A model generated the notes under the pieces. It did not search any database. It saw only the letters and a list, made by a program, of their open reading frames with translations, and was not told the DNA's origin. From Sorangium sp025924095 (GTDB lineage Bacteria; Myxococcota_A; Polyangia; Polyangiales; Polyangiaceae), in assembly GCF_051521505.1 (NCBI RefSeq), contig NZ_CP150356.1, forward strand, positions 9,176,001-9,240,000: a stretch of 64,000 bases of DNA, written 5' to 3'. Position numbers and translations under genes: made by a program. This document shows positions 42,680 to 52,800 of this stretch, piece by piece; within the stretch, counting starts at the first letter, position 1; every line of letters starts with the position of its first letter.

Positions 42680-44329
42680 GTGCTCGTGGACGAAGGCTTT
42701 CCCGGCAGCGATGCGCGGGGCTCCTGCACGCCCCTGCGGCTCGCGATCGTGGCGGGCAGCACGATCGCCTTCGCCCCCTTGCCGCCCCGCGGCTGCGTCG
42801 TCCTCGGCCGCGACGAGGGGTGCGACGTGCGCATCGACGATCGCTCGGTCTCGCGCCGGCACGCCGTCCTCCACGTCGGGCCCCCGCTCCGGATCGAGGA
42901 TCTCGGGAGCGCCAACGGCACCTTCGTCGGCGAGCCGCAGCTCCCGGCGCTGACGGCGCGGACCCACCGCCTGCGGCGCCTCTCGCGCGACAGCGCCGAG
43001 ATCGGCATCGGCGAGCGCTTCAACCTCGGCGCGACGACGATCGTGGTCGGCCGCGCGCCCGCGGAAGCAGCCACGGAGCCCGATTGCTGCCACGTGCCCG
43101 CCGGCGTCGTTGTGCGGGCGCCGGCGATGCTGGGGTTGTACGAGCAGGCGGCCCGCGCCGCGCGGAGCCTCATCAGCGTGCTCATTCTGGGCGAGACGGG
43201 GGTGGGCAAGGAGGTGCTCGCCCGGACGCTGCACGCGCGCTCGCCGCGGGCCAGCGGCCCGTACGTCGAGCTGAACTGCGCCGCGCTGCCGCCGTCGCTC
43301 CTCGAGAGCGAGCTCTTCGGCCACGAGAAGAGCGCCTTCACGGGCGCCACCCAGGCGCGCCCGGGCCTCCTCGAGTCGGCCCACGGCGGCACGCTCTTCC
43401 TGGACGAGATCGGCGAGCTGCCGCTCGCCTTCCAGGCGAAGCTGCTCCGCGTCCTCGAGGACCGGAAGGTGCTCCGCATCGGAGGCCGCGCGCCCCGCCG
43501 GATCGACCTCCGCTTCGTGGCGGCGACAAACCGCGATATCGAGGCGGAGATCGCCCGCGGCGCCTTCCGGCAGGATCTCTATTTCCGGCTGAACGGCATC
43601 TCGCTCGTCGTCCCGCCGCTGCGCGAGCGGGTCTCCGAGATCGGCCCGCTCGCCGTGAGGTTCCTCGAGGAGGCGTGCCGGCAGCTGGAGCAGCGCAGCG
43701 CGCCCCGCATCTCGCCGGAGGCGCTGGCCGTCCTCGAGGCGTATTTCTGGCCGGGGAACGTGCGCGAGCTGCGCAACGTGATCGAGCGCGCGGCGGTCCT
43801 GTGCGCGGGGGACTCGGTCGAGCCCGTGGATCTGCCGCCGCACCTGGCGTATGGCCCCGCGCCGCCGCTGAGCGGCTCGGCGTCGCTGCCGTCGAGAGGC
43901 TCCACGCCGCCGCCGAGCGGCTCGCCGCCGCTGCCGTCGAGAGGCTCCACGCCGCCGCCGAGCGGACCCGCGCCGCCGTCGTCGAGAGGCTCCACGCCGC
44001 CGCCGAGCGGACCCGCGCCGCCGCCGTCGAGAGGCTCCACGCCGCCGCCGGCCAGCGACGCCACCCCGGCGCGCTGGGGGCCGGAGGGCGAGACCGCCGA
44101 GGGCACCGGGCCTCCGGCAGAGGCCGCCGCGCCGCCGCCGGGCGCCGACGCCATGGCGAGGCTCCGGCTCGAGATGAAGGCCGTCGACCGCCAGCGCGTC
44201 CTCGAGGCGCTCGAGCAGTCGGCGGGCAACCAGACCCGCGCCGCGAAGCTCCTCGGCATCTCGCTGCGCACGCTGATCAACCGCATCGACGCGTATGGCA
44301 TCCCGCGGCCGCGGAAGCGGCCGCCCTGA
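42680..44329 (+). CDS. FHA-domain sigma54-dependent transcriptional activator
   Basis: A 549-residue enhancer-binding protein. An N-terminal FHA domain ('VLGRDEGCDVRIDDRSVSRRHA', 'DLGSANGTFVG', residues about 40-95) binds phosphothreonine. The AAA+ module has Walker A 'GETGVGKE', the sigma54-contact loop 'SAFTGAT' and Walker B 'GGTLFLDEIGEL'. Residues about 395-450 form a linker of repeated 'PSRGSTPPPSG' units. A Fis-type HTH closes the protein ('NQTRAAKLLGISLRTLINRI'). FHA-EBPs in myxobacteria act downstream of Ser/Thr kinases. No obvious target gene adjoins. The start is GTG at 42680; another GTG two codons later is possible. Confidence 0.9.
   Translation: MLVDEGFPGSDARGSCTPLRLAIVAGSTIAFAPLPPRGCVVLGRDEGCDVRIDDRSVSRRHAVLHVGPPLRIEDLGSANGTFVGEPQLPALTARTHRLRRLSRDSAEIGIGERFNLGATTIVVGRAPAEAATEPDCCHVPAGVVVRAPAMLGLYEQAARAARSLISVLILGETGVGKEVLARTLHARSPRASGPYVELNCAALPPSLLESELFGHEKSAFTGATQARPGLLESAHGGTLFLDEIGELPLAFQAKLLRVLEDRKVLRIGGRAPRRIDLRFVAATNRDIEAEIARGAFRQDLYFRLNGISLVVPPLRERVSEIGPLAVRFLEEACRQLEQRSAPRISPEALAVLEAYFWPGNVRELRNVIERAAVLCAGDSVEPVDLPPHLAYGPAPPLSGSASLPSRGSTPPPSGSPPLPSRGSTPPPSGPAPPSSRGSTPPPSGPAPPPSRGSTPPPASDATPARWGPEGETAEGTGPPAEAAAPPPGADAMARLRLEMKAVDRQRVLEALEQSAGNQTRAAKLLGISLRTLINRIDAYGIPRPRKRPP
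43868..44048 (+). repeat. Tandem repeat encoding the activator's Pro/Ser linker
   Basis: Inside the sigma54 activator gene, the phrase 'gtcgagaggctccacgccgc' recurs at about 43893, 43938, 43980 and 44025, separated by 'cgccgagcggctcgccgccg' or close variants. The repeated unit (about 42-45 bp) encodes R-G-S-T-P-P-P-S-G. Such in-frame repeats vary in copy number by slippage, so linker length may differ between strains. Confidence 0.7.
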
Positions 44330-44341
44330 GCGCTCACGAGC
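44307..44341 (+). repeat. 35-bp sequence identical to 56735-56769
   Basis: The last codons and stop of the sigma54 activator gene plus 12 bases downstream (starting GGCCGCGGAAGCGGCCGC) are repeated exactly at 56735-56769. The first half is a GC-rich self-complementary block. At the other site it covers the stop codon of the kinase-ATPase gene on the opposite strand. Confidence 0.8.
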
Positions 44342-44517
44342 GACCGGGCGCATGCTGCGCTTTGGGTACGAGTTGAAGGACCCCCGCTCGCCGGCCAGCC
44401 TGCTCGATCGTCGCGTGCTGCCAGACCGGGACTCCGCTGGGCCGCTCGTCATCGCGCCGCACGAGGCGGCTCGGCGCCGGCTCGCCGTGCGAGAGGCGGT
44501 GGCTTCGTCCTCCGTGG

Positions 44518-45234
44518 TTACGGCGGCTCCCTCGTGAAAGTAACGGTGATTGGCAGCGTCCAGCTACCGAACGGTGCTCCAGATATGTCTTTCGCCGGCA
44601 CGTAATGTCTCCTCACGGCGCACTGGGCTGCGGCGGCCCCGAAGCCGTACCCAGAGTCGTGCAGGACCACCGCCCAGCGGGCGGAGCCGTCGGGCTCCAC
44701 ATACACCTTGATGACAGCGGTGCCCCTGTCGATGGCGTTCTTGTCTGCCTCATCGGGGTAAGGACACGCCCACACCGCACTACCCGATGGAGGCTCGCGC
44801 GCTGCGTCCAGTTGCGCGGCACCGGGTATGGAGGCTGTCGTGGCCTCGCCTCTGACGAAGTGGACGGTGACTGGCGGTGTTGCGGCCACGATCGGTGCTC
44901 CAGATTGGTCCTTTCCTGGGGTGTAATCCTTCCTCATGGCGCACTCGGCTGCGGCTTGCCCAAACCCGTTCCCAGGATCGTGCAGGACCGTTACCGAGCG
45001 GGCGGAGCCGTCAATTTCCACGGAGGCCTGGAGGACGACGCTCGCCGTGTCGATGCCGTTCTTGTCTGCCTCCTCGGGGAAAGGACAGGCCCATCTCAAA
45101 TGAGTCGATGGAGGCTCGCGCGCTGCGTCTTGTTGCGCGGCACCTGGCATGGCGGCTGTCGTGGCCACGCATGCGGTCATGACCAGCAAGGGCAGGAGGA
45201 GAAGCGTCGCGCGCACGCCAGTGGGCCGGTCCAT
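44518..45234 (-). CDS. Lipoprotein with two TonB C-terminal-like domains
   Basis: The ATG at 45234 gives 238 residues. The signal ends at 'LLVMTAC' (Cys about 22). Two halves are clearly related: each has 'AAREPPS', then 'W-A-C-P-[FY]-P-[ED]-E-A-D-K-N', an E-[IP]-D-G-S-A-R strand, 'VLHD', 'GFG-AAA-CA' and a terminal strand ending 'PPVTVHFV' or 'LPITVTFT'. The pattern is that of the TonB_C fold (AgmX/PglI-like periplasmic domains). The duplication is recent, as the repeats remain similar along their length. As a lipoprotein without a TonB membrane anchor it may bind periplasmic partners. GC is a bit lower than in its neighbours. Confidence 0.75.
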   Translation of the reverse strand: MDRPTGVRATLLLLPLLVMTACVATTAAMPGAAQQDAAREPPSTHLRWACPFPEEADKNGIDTASVVLQASVEIDGSARSVTVLHDPGNGFGQAAAECAMRKDYTPGKDQSGAPIVAATPPVTVHFVRGEATTASIPGAAQLDAAREPPSGSAVWACPYPDEADKNAIDRGTAVIKVYVEPDGSARWAVVLHDSGYGFGAAAAQCAVRRHYVPAKDISGAPFGSWTLPITVTFTREPP

Positions 45235-45544
45235 CCGGGCGGATGTTATCATCGAAGCTTGTGTGAGCCGAGTCCAAATCCACTTGTCGCGCCCGTGTAG
45301 CGCTCGGGGCACGGCGGTCGGATGACGAAATGGATCGACCTCGGGGCGGGCAAGTGGATCGCAGCATGCACGCAATTTTCTGCAAGGAGGGCCCCCGGCT
45401 GGCGAGAAATCAAGGCGCTCATTCGGAATGCATCCGGCGCGTCGCGGGAGCAGGCGACAGGGGCGGCGGAGCGGATCGGGGTCGGTCGGCCAGGTGGACG
45501 GGGACGGATTTCATTGCTGTTGCCTGTGATTGGTGTGGTGCTCG
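45235..45544. other. Intergenic region, nothing supported
   Basis: About 310 bases of moderate GC between two minus-strand genes. Frames are open on both strands but none has a ribosome site, sensible composition or motif. A promoter for the TonB_C lipoprotein gene should lie near its left end. Confidence 0.4.
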
Positions 45545-46174
45545 TCAATTCAGTCCGAAGAACGCGGCGGCTTCGGCTCTTGCTCGATCTCGGATCTCTT
45601 GGACTGCCCTGGCAATTTCTCGATTGTTTGCGGCGAGTAGAGTGCGAATATCTCGCTCCTGTCGACCTAGCTCTGCTTGAATAAGTGGATGCGAGAACAC
45701 ACGCAGTTCATTGCCTGGTGTGTTCATGTCGACGCTCTCCTTGTTGATGATAAAATTATCGAGCGCTTCGTACGCGACTCGCGCAGCCCATGCGGCCTCC
45801 TGCGCTTCGCCAGCCAGCTTCGCGCGCAAGGCGTAGGCTACGGCCATGCCGGCGTTCTGTGCGTTCGTGGCCTCCTGCGTCCAAGGTCCTTCGATGCTAT
45901 CTTCCTGCGGGATTAGATTCATGATTGCCTCGATCTGGCGCTCGAGGCCGGTCGCGCAGTTTGTTGCGTTGGGGTCCGCCCATACCATCTCCAAGGCTAT
46001 CTCCATAGGGTTCGTGGGGTTTCGTTCTGTCTGCGTTATAAAGAATCGATAGGCTGGCATCTGTCGCTCGGCGCACGCTGCTGCGAAAGCAACCCGAAAC
46101 GGGACGGGCAAGCGCTCCAGGTTAGAGATCAAATTCGCTTCGTCGAACCTTCGCATTGTTGTCACCTGGGCCAT
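45545..46174 (-). CDS. DUF416 (YjaG-like) protein, putative displaced immunity protein
   Basis: The ATG at 46174 gives 209 residues. 'ISNLERLPVPFRVAFAAACAERQMPAYRFF' near the start and 'NAQNAGMAVAYALRAKLAGEAQEAAWAARVAYEAL' in the middle are the DUF416 pattern of E. coli YjaG, an all-helical family sometimes found beside polymorphic toxins as an immunity protein. It lies in low-GC DNA behind a full rhs gene and its own immunity gene, and just upstream is a 61-bp piece of rhs sequence. It is therefore probably the orphan immunity gene of an earlier, lost toxin tip. The immunity role is inference. Confidence 0.8.
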   Translation of the reverse strand: MAQVTTMRRFDEANLISNLERLPVPFRVAFAAACAERQMPAYRFFITQTERNPTNPMEIALEMVWADPNATNCATGLERQIEAIMNLIPQEDSIEGPWTQEATNAQNAGMAVAYALRAKLAGEAQEAAWAARVAYEALDNFIINKESVDMNTPGNELRVFSHPLIQAELGRQERDIRTLLAANNREIARAVQEIRDRARAEAAAFFGLN

Positions 46175-46276
46175 GTGACTGTTGTTGGACTTATCAGTAC
46201 GCCGCCGCTCGATTCGATCGACACTGCACACTGCGGACAGATCGCACGTGTGATGGCCAGCGCCTGCGGTGTTAGA

Positions 46277-46337
46277 CCGTGACGTTCCCGAAGTCGTCCC
46301 GCGTGTAGACGACATCGAGCTTCGTATCCGGGATACC
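46277..46337 (-). repeat. 61-bp rhs fragment duplicated from the main rhs gene
   Basis: This stretch matches 50092-50152 inside the large rhs gene at 59 of 61 positions, in the same orientation. In the gene it encodes 'GIPDTKLDVVYTRDDFGNVT'. Here it stands in the intergenic gap upstream of the DUF416 gene with no complete reading frame. It marks a past recombination that left behind rhs sequence and an old immunity gene. Confidence 0.85.
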
Positions 46338-46400
46338 GTGGTGCACGAGCAGCATGGTTCGGGTTGGTCCATTTCGATAGAATCAAGGCAGAGCTTCGGA

Positions 46401-46802
46401 CTATTCTCTGCTTAGCCTGAGCAAAAAACCATCAAACCTATTCCCATAATGCACTTCCTCATCAAGGCCAATGAACGGGACTCGAACAATCGTCGCTGGC
46501 TCAGTCCGACGATCGAACGCGAACGCCTCTCCGCCTCCATCCGATCCGAAGGCGAGCAGGTGTGGCGCGAATTCATCGATGTGATACTGCGCGTTTAGCT
46601 CTAAAATTTTCGCCAGGGACCAAAGGACCAGATAGCGACCATTCTTTCCGATCGGCCCCTCGGCACCGTCGGACTGCCGCATGAACTCGATGTAGCCAGG
46701 CGGGAGACTCAATTGTGAATTCGATGCAAAGCTGGCGATGTCTCGCGCCAACGCAGGCGGATTCCGCTCGAGCTGCGCAGCCAGTGAATCGATGTTAATC
46801 AT
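46401..46802 (-). CDS. SMI1/KNR4 family immunity protein
   Basis: A 133-residue protein starting at the ATG at 46802. 'LPPGYIEFMRQSDGAEGPIG' is the classic SMI1/KNR4 block, with 'LLAFGSDGGGEAFAFDRRTEPATIVRVPFIGLDEEVHYG' order later on. SMI1/KNR4 proteins are the commonest immunity superfamily for nuclease-type polymorphic toxins. The ATG overlaps the stop of the Rhs gene (ATGA), so toxin and immunity are translationally coupled. Low GC (about 52-55% by eye) matches that of the toxin tip and not that of the Rhs core. Confidence 0.9.
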   Translation of the reverse strand: MINIDSLAAQLERNPPALARDIASFASNSQLSLPPGYIEFMRQSDGAEGPIGKNGRYLVLWSLAKILELNAQYHIDEFAPHLLAFGSDGGGEAFAFDRRTEPATIVRVPFIGLDEEVHYGNRFDGFLLRLSRE

Positions 46803-49800
46803 TTGTTGGCTCCCCCTTCTATGTGAATTCGAATGCGGTTCCAAAACGTCGTTAATGGCGCGTGCTCAGCCTGCGTAACCGCGATCTTATTGGAGAGATT
46901 CGTGGGACTTCCACCAAATTTGACAGGGGTGATTTCGTGAACCTGTAGACCTCTTAGCGTGGGGTCCGCAGCGTGCAGAGCCTGGTTCGCATAGTTTGCT
47001 GCGCTCCGAGCTTCGGCATACTCAGCGCCACTGAGCAGCCGAAACGGACCGGAGGGTCGCGGCGCGCCAGCGGGATATCCCGTCCAATCTACAATTGAGA
47101 AGGACCCCTCCGGCAGCGCCTTCGCTCCCGCCCTTGCGGCCCCTGCCGCAGCAACCGACTCCTCCGCGAGCGCCCCCAGCCCCCTCCCCATCCCGAAGAC
47201 GGTGGCCGCTGCGAGGATCACCGACCTCGTCCCCGCCGCGCCCGCTGCCCGGTAGTCGCCTCGGTCGATCGCGAGCGCCGTGTCCGCGGCGCCCTGCCCG
47301 ATGTGGAAGAGCGGGTTCACGGCGTTGAGCGCGCCGAGGATCCCGTCCTGCTCGTAGCCCTGCCAGAGCGCGCCGCCCAGTTCGTATCCGCCGTAGATCC
47401 CGAACGTCAGCGCATTGAGCACCAGCGACCGTGCGATGCCGAAGCCGAGGTCGCCCGTGCCCTCCGCGGCGCCCAGCAAGGTCTGGCCCACGATGGTGCC
47501 CGGGCCGCCGGCGCCGGCGTGCTCCGGCGAGACGGTCACCGGCTGCGGCACGTACCCGGACGAGGTGCCGGTCGTGCCCACGTCGACAGGCGCCGTCGTG
47601 GCGCCGACCTCCAAGGGCTCGCGACTGGGGCTCGCGGCGATGACCGTCACGGACTCGCGATTGGGTCTCGCAGGCCGAACTCCTTGGATCGTTACCGAAC
47701 ATCCGCGCACACAAGGGGTGACGACTCCGTCGCTCCCGTGGACCGCTGAAATTGGCAATCCCCCGGCGGCTTGGGGCTCCTCCTGAAACCCGCTCGGATC
47801 CACGTAGTTGAGCGGGCTGTTGCGCACGTAGCTGTACGGGTTCCAGCTCTGGCCCGAGAGCGGCGCTTGCACGATCGGATCGGTCGTCAAGAACCGACCG
47901 ATCCTCGGGTCAAACATCCTCCCCTTCATGTTGACGAGGCCGAGCTCGTCATCGCCCTCGTGCCCTGTGAACCCCCGCGTCGTCTCGCTGGAGAACGACG
48001 CCGGCACGGGCTGTCCCCACACCGGGTCTCTCCGCTGGCCGAACGGATCGTAGCTCCGCCGCTCGACCACGTCGCCGTCTTCGTCGGTGAGCGCATCGAC
48101 CGAGCCGAGGTGGTCGACATGGACGTAGCGCGTGCCGGCCGCGGCGCCCCCTCGGGTCACGATCGCCACCAGCCGCTCCGGCGAGTGGACGTGGTACCGA
48201 TGCTCGGCGCTTCCCGCCGCCGCTTCGGTGACCCGCTCGTACAGATCGCCGAAGTACAGCGTCTCCTTGTCCGGCGTGGTCTTGCGGATCCGCTGCTGGT
48301 CGCCGTCGTAGGCGAACGAGACGGTGCTCGCGCCCTGCGTGATGGTCTCCGGCAGGTCGAACGGCGTGTAACGCACCGTCACGCCGCCCGGGCGCGCGAT
48401 CTGGTGGCCGACGGCGTCGTAGCTGAAGCGGTCCGTGCCCGCGCCGGTGACGGCGTGCGGGTGCAGCGGGTCGTCGTAGGCGAGCGTGCCGACATCCGAC
48501 TTGAAGGTGAGATTGCCGTCGGGCGCGATCTCGTAGCGGAGCGCGCACGGCACCGACGCGCTGTCGGTGGCGCTGAAGTACGCGCACGTCAGCCGCTCCA
48601 GCGCGTCATGGCGGAAGCGCTCGGTCCGGTGCGTCGGCTGGAGCGCGTCGGTCCGGAGCGTGAGGCTCCGCCGCGCGTCATAGTCGTACGACAGGTCTTG
48701 CACCTCGGCCGTGCCGCGCCGGGTGACGAGGCTCTCTAGGCGTTGCTTGTCGGCGAAGTAGCTCCGCTCCGTGACGGTGCCGTTGCCGAACGCCTCCTCT
48801 CGGTAGCGGCCTGCGCTGTCGACGTCGGTCAGGCGCCAGTAGGCAGAGCGCGTCGCGGCGTCGCGCACCGCGAGCACGTGGCCGTGGGCGTCGTGGTCGT
48901 GGGCCACCACGAACGGCGCCGCGCCGGCCGGCGTGGGGTACGTGATGGTCTCGACGCGGCCGAACTCGTCGTAGTCGAGCCTGCTCTCCAGGGCCGCGCT
49001 CTCTCCGTCGATGCGGAGCGTCACCGTCTCGAGATTGCTCTCCGCGTTGTAGGTGTACGTCTTCTGTCCATCGGGGCTCGCGAGCGCCTCGAGCTTGCCG
49101 ATGCCGTTCGCCGCCGTATCCCAGATCCACGTCGTTGTCCGCCGCTCCGCGCCGTGCTCGTCCAGGCGCGCTCGGGGGCGCCCGAGAGGATCGTACTCGA
49201 ACGTCGTGACTCGCCCGAGCGCGTCGGTCGAGGTGACGAGCTCCCCGAAGCCATCGTTCGTGGACACCGTCGTGCCCCGATCGGGATCCTCGCGCCGCCG
49301 GACGCGGCCGAATGCGTCGTGGGTCGTGGTCGTAACCGCGCCGCCCGGATCGGTGACGGCGTGCAGCGCGCCGAACGGGCCGTACCCATAACGCGTGACG
49401 CCCAGCGCCGCATCGGTGACGGCCACCGGTCGCCCCAGCGGGTCCTTCTCGACCGCGGTCACGTGACCGAGCGCATCGGTGACCTCGACGCGCAAGGCGT
49501 CGTAGTCGGTCTCCACGACCGCGTTCCACGGCGTCGTGTGCCGCACCTCGCGGCCCAACGCGTCGTGCTCGTAGGCGTCGTGCAGGAGTTCGCCTTCGGG
49601 CGTCCCCTCGCGAGCCGGCACCGAGCGCCGCGCGATGTGCTCGCCGAGTGCGTCGTACGCGATCTCTTGCATCAAGCGCGGAAGCTCGTCCCTGGCGCCC
49701 TCCACAAAAGACCCGTACCAGAACCACCGGATCGGGCGGCCCAGGCTGTCGTATTCGACCGTATCGTCGGCGCCGCCGGGCGTCGTGGTCCGCTGCGTCA

Positions 49801-52800
49801 CGCGCCAACCGTCCTGGTCCGGTCCGCCGTCCCTGGTGCGCGACAGCTCGATCGTCGTCTGCGTCCCATCGGGCCGAATCTCGAGCCCGAGGCGGCCGAA
49901 GCCGTCGTATCTCCACTCGGTCACGAGCCCGTTCGGATCGACCCGCTCGACGAGCACGCCGAGCCCCTCATCGAGCTCCACGCGCGTGGTGTGGCCGGCC
50001 GCGTTGACGTGCGTCTCGGGGAAGATCCCCTCGGGGTCGTACGTCGTGCTCCACGCCCGGTGGTGGCCGAACGCGTCGTCCGCCGTCACCCCCGTGACGT
50101 TCCCGAAGTCGTCCCGCGTGTACACGACATCGAGCTTCGTATCCGGGATGCCTTCGTCGCTGTCCGTGGACTCGGTGTCAATCTCGCCATAATCCGTCGT
50201 CGTTCGCGTGAGCAGGCGACACTGCGAGCGCCCCGCGGCCGCGCTGCACGCCTGCTCCGTCGCCAGCTGGCCGAGCACCCAGCGCTCTGTGTCGTTTTTG
50301 TAGGTGCGCGTGATGTCGAGCGTCAGGTCGACATCGCGGGTCGACACCTCCTCGGTGATCACGTTGCCGAACGCGTCGAAGTCCGTCACCTCCGCCAGCG
50401 TGTCGCGCAGGATCGTCGCCCCGTCCCCGTCGCCCGACGCGACCTGCTCGACGTACGCCTCCACGGTGGGCGCCTCGCCGTTCTCCGGCGGAACCACCCC
50501 TTGCGCTCGCCGGGTCCGGCGCTCGGTCGGGAGCGTGAAATAGCTCGCGCCCTCGTTCGTCGGAACGAGCGTCCGCTTCACGTCGAGGAACGAGAGCTCG
50601 ATCCGGTCCGGCCTCGGCTGGCCCGGCAGCCCCGGAGCCCAGCGCCGCTGCTGCCTCACCTGCCCCGTGAACGGGAAGACCTCGAGATCCTCGTCGAACG
50701 TGGCATTGTCGTACCGCTCGGCCGTCCCGGCGCGGGTGTCGAGATCGACGACGATGCGCTCACCGAACCCCAGAAACCCCCGCCCGAGGCGGTGGTAGCG
50801 CCCATCGCGGTAGCGCACCTCGAAGCGCCGCGGCCGGTCCGCGCCGTTGTTGACGGCGTAGCCGCTGACGACCCGCCGAGGCCCCACCGCGCAGCGGCGC
50901 GGGTAATCGCAGTCGTTCGCCGCGTCGTCGCGAGAGACGTAGAGCATGCCCTCCCGCTCCGGATCTCCCGCGGCGGTGTCGTTCGTGATCGAGGCGTCGG
51001 TGAGATGGCCGTACGCGACGCTCACGTTCGGCACGAAGCCCGGCTCGCCCGGCTCGTGCGCGTTCATCCCGTCGGACACGGCGACGAGGAGATCCTGATC
51101 GGCCGCGAGGTTCTGGAAGATCGTGAATCCGCCGTCGATCGGCAGCACCACATCCTGGGCCCCGTCGCCGTTGATATCCCCGACCCTCGGCCCGTGCGGC
51201 TCGGCGAGCGTGACGGCCTCCCCGACCGCCGCCTCGAACGGGATCTTCGGGTCGACGAGCGCGAACGTCGGCCCGTCGCGCGCACCCGTGGCCTGCAGAA
51301 CGGCCCACGACGGCAGCGCGAGGGATGAGCCCGGCAGCATCCCCGGCGGCACCGGCATCAGCAAATCCTGCATTCCATCGTTGTTGTAGTCCAGGGGGGT
51401 CGCGAGCTGGAAGAACGTGTCCTGTGCGCCGAGCTCCGCCGGGTCAAGGGCGAGGCTGTCGCCGAGGTCCTCCGGGGCAAGGCTCACGATGAAGCCCACC
51501 GGGCCGAGGCTCTCGACCCCCGGCGTGGCGAAGGTCGCCCCCGTGTTGAGGTACGTGCGGAGCCCGCGGTAGCTGAAGCCGGATTGCACGGCGTCGGGCA
51601 AGCCGTCCCCGTTCACGTCGAGAAATACGACGCGCCCCCCGATCTGAGGGAGCTTCGTGTCGAACACTTCCCAGCTGCCGTCGTGCCGGCGGGTGAGCGC
51701 GGCCCACGTCGACGCGGGGAACATCGCGCCATCGCTGAACGTCAGCACGGTCGCCACGACGAGATCGACCTTGCTGTCCGCGTTGAGGTCGAGCGTCTGG
51801 ATCTCCATCTCGCAGGGAAACCCGTTGAGCGGCTCGAGCGACTCCCCCGCGCGGTCGAACCCCGCCGGCATCCCGTCGCGCTCGGGCTTCCAGCGGTGGA
51901 CGAGCCACGTCGCGTCGAGCGGGTTCAGGGTCAGCTCGCGGCTGTGATCGTCACACTGGATCAGATCGGGCACGCCGTCGCCGTCCACGTCGGCGAGGTG
52001 CATCGCGCCCCCGGGCAGGCTCAATCCCGGCGGCGTAGGACGGACGCCGAGCGGGAACGGCCGGCGGATGCCGGTATCGTGGACCTCGAAGGTGCGGTCC
52101 GGCCGGGCCAGGAGCACATGCCAGGTGTCGGTGGCGTCGTGAACGTCGTGCAGCAGGATATCTGTCCTGCCATCCTGGTTGTAATCGATACTCGTCCCGA
52201 GCTCGGGCTGAAGGAAAGCCGGATCGGCGGCCTCGAACGACGGGTCGACAACGGGCCAGTCCTCGAAGAGCGCCAGGGTCGCCGGCTCCGGGTACGGCAC
52301 GTCCGCGCCCGGCCCTCGATTGCGCGCGACGAGCCAGCCGGTGATGGGGTTTCGGGGCGTGCTCAGCCCCGCGACCGTGTCCGGGAGCACGAGGTCGTCG
52401 AGCCCGTCGCCGTCGATGTCGAGGAGCATCGGGCTCGCCTTTCTGGAGGTCGGCCTGGCGACGCTCGTCGCGATCCGCTGGAACCCCGCCTCGCCGCGGC
52501 TGTACTGAAATCGCGTGGGGGGCTTGCACACGCCGTCGCCCGCGCACTCCTCGACTTCGGTCAAGCGCGTCCGCCGCGTCGTCTCGCTCACCTCGTACGT
52601 GAACCCGTAGCGCCGCACAAGCGTGTTGTCCGGCCCGAGCATCTGGATCTCGTCGAGGCGCAGCGCGCTCTGAAGCTCCATGCCGCCGGCGTAATGACCC
52701 CGGACCTCGGCCGGCTCCTTCGTGGCATACACAAACCGCACTGCCCGCGAGGGATCGAGCTCCGGCTCTCCCTCGAAGCTCGTGTATCGGATCTCGTCGA

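Noticed and set aside
45249..45548. Minus-strand frame of 99 codons overlapping the DUF416 stop
   Set aside because: It starts with TTG without a ribosome site, and its composition is unlike a folded protein.
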